Origin: Porticoccaceae bacterium | GTDB lineage: Bacteria; Pseudomonadota; Gammaproteobacteria; Pseudomonadales; Porticoccaceae | Length of the DNA: 10,580 nucleotides | Direction of reading: 5' to 3' | Assembly: GCA_017858295.1 (NCBI GenBank) | Contig: JAFMBU010000048.1 | Location: 1 to 10,580, forward strand | In this document: one piece after another, positions 5,833 to 10,580 of the stretch | Numbering within the stretch: the stretch's first letter is position 1 | Layout of the letters: each line of letters begins with the position of its first letter | The notes under the pieces: model-generated | What the model was told of the DNA's origin: nothing | What the model saw: the letters and a program-made list of their open reading frames with translations, nothing else | The model's database searches: none | Made by a program: the position numbers and the translations under genes

Positions 5833-7224
5833 TTAACCGCTATTGGCCTTGGATGATCCACGCATGGCTGATAGAAAACCACCTACCAGTACATAGGCCA
5901 GAGAGATAATAATTGCGGTGCTAATGGTCGACTCCAGGAGACCGTAGTAAATCGGTATTATCTGTTTGTCGCCCAAATTTAAGTTCATCAACAGGTTGAC
6001 CACGCCCATGCCGATTAGATTGCCCATTACCCGAGCCAGGTTCATGGTAGCAGTGGCGACGCCGAGATCTCTGGGATCTACCGCACTCACAACTGCATTA
6101 TTATTAGGGCTGGTAAATAACCCCATGCCAATACCAATAAGAAATAGCGAACCCCCTATGTAGAGCTGGGTGGTATGCATATCTAATTGGGCCAGCATCA
6201 AAAAGCCAAGGGTGACAACAATACAGCCAGTAGTCGCAATATTACGGGGCTGAATACGATCCGAAAGCCTGCCGGAAAAAGGCGCTAACAGAGCCATGGC
6301 TATGCCCTGCATCAATATCACCTGACCCGTATCAGAGGGGCTTAGGTCACGGATATATTGCAAATAGAGGCTGAGCAAAAATGTGAGTGGATAGAGACTG
6401 GCATACATCAGTGATGCCGATGCCAGTGAAAATGAAAACAGTCGATTTTGAGTAAACATTTGCCAACGAATTAATGGCTGATCACTGTTTGACTGGTGCC
6501 ACACAAATAACCAAATTAAACCCAGAGAGATCAGTAACAGCAGGGCGTAATTAAAGTGCGGCAGTCCGGTCAGGGAAATAACCAACAGGGTTGTACCAGC
6601 CGCAAAAATCAGCGCACCCTGCCAGTCAAAGGGAACCCGAGAATCTGCTCGCCATTCGCCTTTTACAAAGACTGCAATCAATGCGACCAATAAAACAGCA
6701 ATCGGTGCCGGCATTAAGAATACCGAGCGCCAGCCCCATATCTCGGTAACAATCCCGCCCAGTGCTGGCGCAATGGTCAAGCCAATGTAAATACATGCCG
6801 AGTTAATACCGATGGCCATGCCGCGTTTATTTGCTGGATACAGTGAAGAAATAATGGCGACGCCAGTACCCAGGGTCATGGCCGATGCACCACCCTGAAT
6901 AAACCGAAAAAACAGAATACCTTCAATACTAGCCGCCATTGCCGCACCTAGTGATGTTATGGCTGTGACCAGCAAGCCGATCATATAGATACGCTTGCGC
7001 CCGATATTATCCGCCAATTTACCGAAGGGTAATATCAGGGCGACATTACTGATCAGGAATATAGTCGGCAGCCAGCTAACCAGTCTTGCATCAGCCTGCA
7101 ATTCTGCCGCCATAGCAGGCATGGCAATATTGACAGACGACAGGGTCAAGGGAGACATCATGGACCCTGCACAGACAACCAACAGGGCTATTTTTTGAGT
7201 GAGTTTTTCGTCTGTAGAGGTCAA
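5833..7224 (-). CDS. MFS transporter, DHA2 type (14 transmembrane segments expected)
   Basis: A 463-residue inner-membrane protein with many hydrophobic helices and a length typical of the 14-segment EmrB/QacA (DHA2) family of proton antiporters. MFS motif A is seen as GKLADNIGRKR at residues 68-78. The antiporter motif C in the fifth helix is seen as GLTIAPALGG at 148-157, which argues for export. TTG at 7222-7224 is the only start ahead of the first helix, since the next ATG codons fall within it. No convincing Shine-Dalgarno precedes it. The start lies 14 nt downstream of the ligB stop, so translation is probably coupled to ligB. It lies between ligB and the GST gene, suggesting it moves an aromatic acid or a toxic ring-cleavage intermediate across the membrane. 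The substrate cannot be read from the sequence. The exact start is less certain than the gene. Confidence 0.88.
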   Translation of the reverse strand: MTSTDEKLTQKIALLVVCAGSMMSPLTLSSVNIAMPAMAAELQADARLVSWLPTIFLISNVALILPFGKLADNIGRKRIYMIGLLVTAITSLGAAMAASIEGILFFRFIQGGASAMTLGTGVAIISSLYPANKRGMAIGINSACIYIGLTIAPALGGIVTEIWGWRSVFLMPAPIAVLLVALIAVFVKGEWRADSRVPFDWQGALIFAAGTTLLVISLTGLPHFNYALLLLISLGLIWLFVWHQSNSDQPLIRWQMFTQNRLFSFSLASASLMYASLYPLTFLLSLYLQYIRDLSPSDTGQVILMQGIAMALLAPFSGRLSDRIQPRNIATTGCIVVTLGFLMLAQLDMHTTQLYIGGSLFLIGIGMGLFTSPNNNAVVSAVDPRDLGVATATMNLARVMGNLIGMGVVNLLMNLNLGDKQIIPIYYGLLESTISTAIIISLAYVLVGGFLSAMRGSSKANSG

Positions 7225-7238
7225 CAGGGAGTCTGGCG

Positions 7239-8078
7239 TCAGGAATTCTCCAGAATGATCAACCCGGCAGCCGTGCTGGATGCGGGTACATGATAATGTC
7301 GATAGACCTCTTTGGCATCCTTATCCAGCGCGCCTAACATAATCAGCCACATAACCAATTCTGCACCCTCCGAACCTGCCTCGCGCATATATTCCGTATG
7401 CCCTATATTAATTAGACGCTCTTTATCGGCAGTCAGGTCATTGAGAAACGCTGTATCGAAAGGTTCGTTAACAAACCCTGCGCGCTCGCCCTGTAGCTGG
7501 TGAGACATACCACCGGTTCCCCAAACTGCAACTTTCAGGTCCTCGTCAAAAGAGTCCACCGCAGCGCGGATCGCCTTGCCCAAGGCAAAACATCGGCTGC
7601 CTCGAGGCTGGGGATACTGAATAACATTCACAGCTAGGGGAATAACCTTGCACGGCCAAGCCTCTGGTTGACCACACATAATTGACAGCGGTACGGTAAG
7701 ACCATGATCCACTGGCATCTTGTTGGCTATGGTCATATCAAATTCATCCATTATCAGAGACTCACAGATATGCCAGGCTAATTCTGGATGCCCTTCAACA
7801 ACTGGTACCTGCCGCGGGCCATAGCCTTCATCGGCCGGTTGAAACTCAGCGGCCACCCCCATAGCAAAGGTCGGAATTAACTCGAGTGAAAATGCCGAGG
7901 CATGATCGTTGTAAACAATAATCACCACATCAGGCTTTTCCCGCTCCATCCATTCTCGCGCTGGCCCATAACCATCAAAAAGTGGCTTCCAATAAGGTAG
8001 TTGGGTTTTGTCATGATCAACCGCCGCGCCTATCCCGGGGACATGGGACGTGCCTACCCCTGCAAATAAATTAGCCAC
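7239..8078 (-). CDS. ligB: Protocatechuate 4,5-dioxygenase beta (catalytic) subunit
   Basis: This 279-residue class III extradiol dioxygenase is the catalytic subunit of LigAB. It uses Fe(II) and oxygen to open protocatechuate between C4 and C5, giving 4-carboxy-2-hydroxymuconate-6-semialdehyde. The known ligands of SYK-6 LigB (His12, His61, Glu242) and catalytic His195 correspond here to His12 (GVGTSH), His59 (YNDHASAF), Glu240 (SEGAELVMW) and His193 (GTGGMSHQL), so the site is complete. FKPADEG-like FQPADEG and PVDHGLTVPLS are further matches. It is about 23 residues shorter than SYK-6 LigB (302 as I recall), ending soon after HVPASSTAAG, so it lacks the tail. It starts at GTG (8076-8078), 2 bp after the ligA stop, with GGAGG in the ligA 3' end. 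LigAB enzymes also act on gallate and 3-O-methylgallate, so the physiological substrate is not fixed. Confidence 0.95.
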   Translation of the reverse strand: MANLFAGVGTSHVPGIGAAVDHDKTQLPYWKPLFDGYGPAREWMEREKPDVVIIVYNDHASAFSLELIPTFAMGVAAEFQPADEGYGPRQVPVVEGHPELAWHICESLIMDEFDMTIANKMPVDHGLTVPLSIMCGQPEAWPCKVIPLAVNVIQYPQPRGSRCFALGKAIRAAVDSFDEDLKVAVWGTGGMSHQLQGERAGFVNEPFDTAFLNDLTADKERLINIGHTEYMREAGSEGAELVMWLIMLGALDKDAKEVYRHYHVPASSTAAGLIILENS

Positions 8079-8080
8079 TG

Positions 8081-8512
8081 TTATTTTTCCTCCGAGGTAT
8101 ATAAGTTGCCTTCGACTGGTCGGCCACCGGCAATCATCATGTCAGTAAATTCTTGTTCGCTAACCCCCGACATAGCACCACCAACATACTGCATGTTCCT
8201 ACGGTCGAAAATTGCTAGCTTAAAGGTGTAATAGATATTGCCACCCAGCTGCAGTAGACCCAGCCAATCTCGGGATAAAACTGCCTTACGCTGTTCTTTT
8301 GTCAATGGAAAATCATCTAGATAGGCCGCTTCGTCGAGGCGAAATTTATCGCGATTTTTCGGTTTGTTGAGCGACATGCAGAACATATTGAGTTCATAGC
8401 CCTGCATTGAATGCTGGGGGTCTAGAACATAGGTCCCGGGAATATTACTGTAGGGTCGGTCTTGCCTCATTAATGGGAGCTCCAATTCAAAATAGTGGCT
8501 GTGGAGAGCCAT
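8081..8512 (-). CDS. ligA: Protocatechuate 4,5-dioxygenase alpha subunit
   Basis: This 143-residue protein is the small helical subunit that caps the active site of LigB; the two form an alpha2-beta2 enzyme in the cytoplasm. Family marks are IPGTYVLD (24-31), GYELNMFCMSL (38-48) followed by NRDKF, a DEAAYLDD segment, AVLSRDWLGLLQLGGNIYY (77-95) and MMIAGGRP near the end. The order and spacing match Sphingobium LigA (139 residues as I recall). I keep the first ATG (8510-8512), whose ribosome site is weak (GAGA). A second in-frame ATG (end 8470) has GGAG 9 nt upstream and would give a 129-residue protein; family length favours the longer form. It is immediately followed by ligB, 2 bp apart. An 86-nt gap separates it from the transporter gene upstream. 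Confidence 0.93.
   Translation of the reverse strand: MALHSHYFELELPLMRQDRPYSNIPGTYVLDPQHSMQGYELNMFCMSLNKPKNRDKFRLDEAAYLDDFPLTKEQRKAVLSRDWLGLLQLGGNIYYTFKLAIFDRRNMQYVGGAMSGVSEQEFTDMMIAGGRPVEGNLYTSEEK
8089..8093 (-). promoter_or_regulatory. Strong Shine-Dalgarno for ligB inside the end of ligA
   Basis: On the minus strand GGAGG lies within the last codons of ligA, 10 nt before the ligB GTG start. This supports the unusual GTG start and points to translational coupling, giving matched amounts of the alpha and beta subunits. Confidence 0.7.
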
Positions 8513-8598
8513 AAAAATTCTCGCCTATGCGCAGGCAAAGGCACAGTTGGGTAAATATGTTCTTATCAGCTGCGATTCAAAAGTGTGTTTAGCCTCAT
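8513..8598 (-). promoter_or_regulatory. Possible ligA promoter region
   Basis: The 86-nt gap between the upstream transporter stop and ligA is long enough for a promoter of its own. On the minus strand TTGAAT is followed 17 nt later by TATTTA, a weak -35/-10 pair. TTCTTAT at 8560-8566 differs by one base from the TTCTCAT heptamer of the other control regions. No terminator-like hairpin with a T run is visible, so readthrough from the transporter gene is possible. Confidence 0.3.
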
Positions 8599-9813
8599 TT
8601 ATTCTTCGTCTGGGTATCTTCCCAGCGATAGAAATAGCAGGATCGATACCAGAAGTAAGCCAATAGAAATGCTTAGCATGGTGCCGTAGCCCTGGAACAT
8701 CTGTGCTGCCATACCAAACAATGGTGGAGCGATGCCCGCCCCCACAGTAAAGAAGGCGATAATCAGGCCGAAAATTGCCGGGTAGTGAGCCGGACCAAAA
8801 TACTTGCCGGTCAAATAGGCGAGTAAGTCCAGCTCAGCCCCTGCCGCCAAGCCAATCATAACGGCAACCAGCAGAGCAGTAGCCATTGTCAACTGAGTAC
8901 CGACCAAGATTAATAATCCGAGGGTCGCCACAAGGAAAAAGCAAGCGGCAACACCGGGCGCCCAAAATCGATCTACCAGGGCACCCACCATCAACCGACC
9001 TATAATCACGGTCAGCCCCATCACAGCGGCAATCTGTGCAATCGAACTGCGCTCGAAACCCTGCTCAGTCATAATGCGCTCGAAGTTCGATAGCAAGCCA
9101 GCCACGACAATAACCGTGAGAAATAAAACCGCACCCAGGATCCAAAATTGTTTAGTGCGCATGGCATCCCTGGTCGTCAAACCCCAGGTCTCGACTTTGT
9201 TGGCCATCACCTCGCCATCGGTCGCTGTTGAAGAGTCAGGTTTTTCTTTAAATAAGGCAAAAACAATCGGCAGAGAGATAAGCAAGGCACCCAGCCCAAT
9301 ACCGCGATAGGCCGTTCGCCAGCCATGGTTAGCAATCAGAAACTCAACGATCGGCGGCAGCAAAAAAGCACCTAATCCGGTGCCTGCCATGGTAATTCCG
9401 ATAGCCTTACCACGATGCTTGGTAAACCAGTTATTGAGCACACCGGTCCAAATAATCGGCAGAGACCCCGCACCGAGAATAGCCACCAACGCCCAACTGA
9501 GATACCAAAGCATTAGCGAACCAGTATTGAGAGAGAGCACCACATAGGCCAGGGAGTGACCAATTAAACCGACAATACCGACAGTACGTAGCCCCACTGT
9601 CTGGGCAATATAGCCAATAAGAGGTCCCGTAAGAAGGCCGGAGCACATCAGAACGGTGTAACTGAGGAAAAATTGCGGAGCACTCCAACCAAATTCGCTG
9701 GTGACCGGGCCGACAAAAAAGCCCTGGGTATAATTTGTTAGTGTGAATATCCCGCACATGGTACCAATGGTCGCCGCCAACAGCGACTTCCAACCATAAG
9801 TAAACTCGCTCAC
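8599..9813 (-). CDS. MFS transporter, OFA/monocarboxylate-porter-like (12 TM)
   Basis: A 404-residue inner-membrane protein with two blocks of about six hydrophobic helices split by a hydrophilic loop at about 190-220. The N-terminal TQGFFVGPVTSEFGWS (29-44), the LNNWFTKHRGKAIGIT segment (126-141) and the acidic AGAELDLLAYLTGKYFG in the tenth helix (324-340, with Glu327 and Asp329) are typical of the oxalate/formate antiporter and monocarboxylate-porter branch. Members linked to aromatic gene clusters usually import organic or aromatic acids, so uptake of protocatechuate or a related acid is a reasonable guess. It starts at GTG (9811-9813) with AGAGGA 7 nt upstream. It precedes ligA by 86 nt on the same strand and is probably the first gene of the ligAB-transporter-GST run. 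Confidence 0.88.
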   Translation of the reverse strand: MSEFTYGWKSLLAATIGTMCGIFTLTNYTQGFFVGPVTSEFGWSAPQFFLSYTVLMCSGLLTGPLIGYIAQTVGLRTVGIVGLIGHSLAYVVLSLNTGSLMLWYLSWALVAILGAGSLPIIWTGVLNNWFTKHRGKAIGITMAGTGLGAFLLPPIVEFLIANHGWRTAYRGIGLGALLISLPIVFALFKEKPDSSTATDGEVMANKVETWGLTTRDAMRTKQFWILGAVLFLTVIVVAGLLSNFERIMTEQGFERSSIAQIAAVMGLTVIIGRLMVGALVDRFWAPGVAACFFLVATLGLLILVGTQLTMATALLVAVMIGLAAGAELDLLAYLTGKYFGPAHYPAIFGLIIAFFTVGAGIAPPLFGMAAQMFQGYGTMLSISIGLLLVSILLFLSLGRYPDEE

Positions 9814-9971
9814 AATCTATTCCTCTTGGTTATTCTTGTAACGGAATGATAAGACCCATAGCCCCGTTGATTGTTAGTACTATATTCGATCCCTATTCAG
9901 CGGATAATAGCCTCAATGTGATACATATTGTTCGCAAAACGCGCACTATAAAACAAGTCTTCTATTTATGA
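9814..9971 (-). promoter_or_regulatory. Probable promoter region of the transporter-ligAB run
   Basis: This 158-nt spacer lies between the sulfatase stop and the transporter GTG. No gene is seen in it. On the minus strand TATAGT is a possible -10 about 60 nt before the start, with only a weak -35 (TTATCC) 17 nt upstream. TTGTTCGCAA near 9929 is an imperfect palindrome. No clear terminator for the sulfatase gene was found. Confidence 0.35.
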
Positions 9972-10580
9972 TTATTCAACCGGCTTTTTCCCAACTGGAC
10001 GCACAGTAAATGGCCCTTCAGGCAATATCACATTATTGTTTGCGACATAGTCATTCCAATGCTTCAGCATACTGTTAAATACCTCAGGTTGCCGCTGGGC
10101 AAGATCGATCTGCTCTCCAGGGTCAGCCTGCAAGTTATAAAGCTCCCAATCCACTAACTCGTTGGGTTTACCTGAACTCACCAGCTTGTACCCATTGGCA
10201 ATAATGCCCCGTTTGCCCCAGATTTCCATACCCACAGTTTCGTTGCTATCACGAACCTGTTCAACCGACCCCGTCAGGAGTCCGACCAGACTTTTACCTG
10301 AAACATTCTGAGTACCAGCACCCGCTAGCTCTGCAAAGGTTGGCAGCCAGTCACTACTGTGGGTGATTGCGCGACTAACCTGGCCGCTGGCAATTTTATC
10401 AGGCCAAGAGATCACCGCCGGCGAGCGAATGCCGCCCTCGTAGGTAGTTCCCTTGTAACGGCTAAAGGGTGTATTACTTACATGGGCCCACTCTGACCCG
10501 TAGAGTACAAAGGATCCTTCGCGCCCAGTATTTTCTGCTGAGTTATCAAAGTTTGCAGCAAACTCTCCGATGGGCGGCGG
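9972..10580 (-). CDS. Arylsulfatase (AtsA-type), C-terminal part (cut by window edge)
   Basis: The minus-strand frame is open from the right edge and encodes the last 202 residues of a sulfatase. NFDNSAENTGREGSFVLYG (10-28), WAHVSNTPFSRYKG (31-44) and YEGGIRSPAVISWP (47-60) follow the same pattern as Pseudomonas AtsA in the region after its metal-binding Asp-Asn. Lys43 matches the second active-site lysine of AtsA. The end has HSSDWLPTFAELAG (74-87), a typical sulfatase block, and the ELYNLQADPGEQIDLA motif. The formylglycine Cys/Ser site, metal ligands and any signal peptide lie outside the window, so activity and location cannot be judged. The true start is also outside: a GTG near 10415 that could pass for one lies within the conserved SPAVISWP motif. 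It may supply free phenols from aryl sulfate esters to the neighbouring pathway, or be unrelated to it. Confidence 0.9.
   Translation of the reverse strand, partial: PPPIGEFAANFDNSAENTGREGSFVLYGSEWAHVSNTPFSRYKGTTYEGGIRSPAVISWPDKIASGQVSRAITHSSDWLPTFAELAGAGTQNVSGKSLVGLLTGSVEQVRDSNETVGMEIWGKRGIIANGYKLVSSGKPNELVDWELYNLQADPGEQIDLAQRQPEVFNSMLKHWNDYVANNNVILPEGPFTVRPVGKKPVE

Noticed and set aside
8513..8540. Small hairpin GCCT-GCGCAT-AGGC before ligA
   Set aside because: A 4-bp stem with no T run; too weak for a terminator or riboswitch.
9431..9793. 120-codon minus-strand open frame within the OFA-type transporter gene
   Set aside because: It overlaps a strongly supported membrane protein in another frame and matches no family I recognise.
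9972..10415. A complete 147-residue protein starting at GTG near 10415
   Set aside because: The frame stays open to the window edge and the upstream residues are clearly sulfatase, so this is an internal codon of a longer gene.
1..10580. tRNA/rRNA genes, insertion sequences, CRISPR arrays, attachment sites
   Set aside because: No transposase, no terminal repeats, no repeat-spacer array and no cloverleaf-like segment were seen by eye on either strand.

Overview
This window comes from a Gram-negative bacterium. Moderate GC, purine-rich Shine-Dalgarno sites, an AtsA-type arylsulfatase and lig-type aromatic genes would fit a marine or aquatic proteobacterium, perhaps a gammaproteobacterium, but the taxonomy is inference only. 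It is a catabolic island for the protocatechuate 4,5-cleavage (meta) pathway used for lignin-derived and other plant or algal aromatics.

Layout from left to right. (1) A minus-strand block, apparently one operon transcribed leftward: a small DUF2218 protein (1339-1623), the PrpF-family 4-oxalomesaconate tautomerase GalD/LigU (204-1289), and the first 53 codons of the 4-carboxy-4-hydroxy-2-oxoadipate aldolase LigK/GalC (1-160, cut by the window edge). (2) A strongly AT-rich divergent control region (1624-1906) with a perfect spaced inverted repeat and smaller palindromes. (3) A plus-strand LysR-type regulator (1907-3154) of unusual build, with two N-terminal helix-turn-helix segments. (4) Convergent to it, the minus-strand ligC dehydrogenase (3164-4114). 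(5) A 195-bp divergent spacer, then a plus-strand dienelactone-hydrolase-family enzyme (4310-4975). (6) Convergent to that, a long minus-strand run: OFA-type MFS transporter (8599-9813), ligA (8081-8512), ligB (7239-8078), 14-TM DHA2-type MFS transporter (5833-7224) and a LigF-like glutathione S-transferase (5007-5801). (7) The C-terminal 202 residues of an arylsulfatase (9972-10580) on the minus strand.

How they work together. LigAB opens protocatechuate (or gallate/3-O-methylgallate) between C4 and C5. LigC oxidises the semialdehyde to 2-pyrone-4,6-dicarboxylate (PDC). PDC must then be hydrolysed to oxalomesaconate, which GalD/LigU tautomerises. After hydration, LigK splits the product to pyruvate and oxaloacetate. 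The usual PDC hydrolase (LigI) and hydratase (LigJ/GalB) are not in this window. The hydrolase-family and GST-family genes beside ligAB and ligC are the least explained part. They suggest a side branch for O-methylated ring-cleavage products (syringate/3-O-methylgallate type), or a non-homologous PDC hydrolase. No RNA genes, mobile elements or CRISPR arrays were seen.
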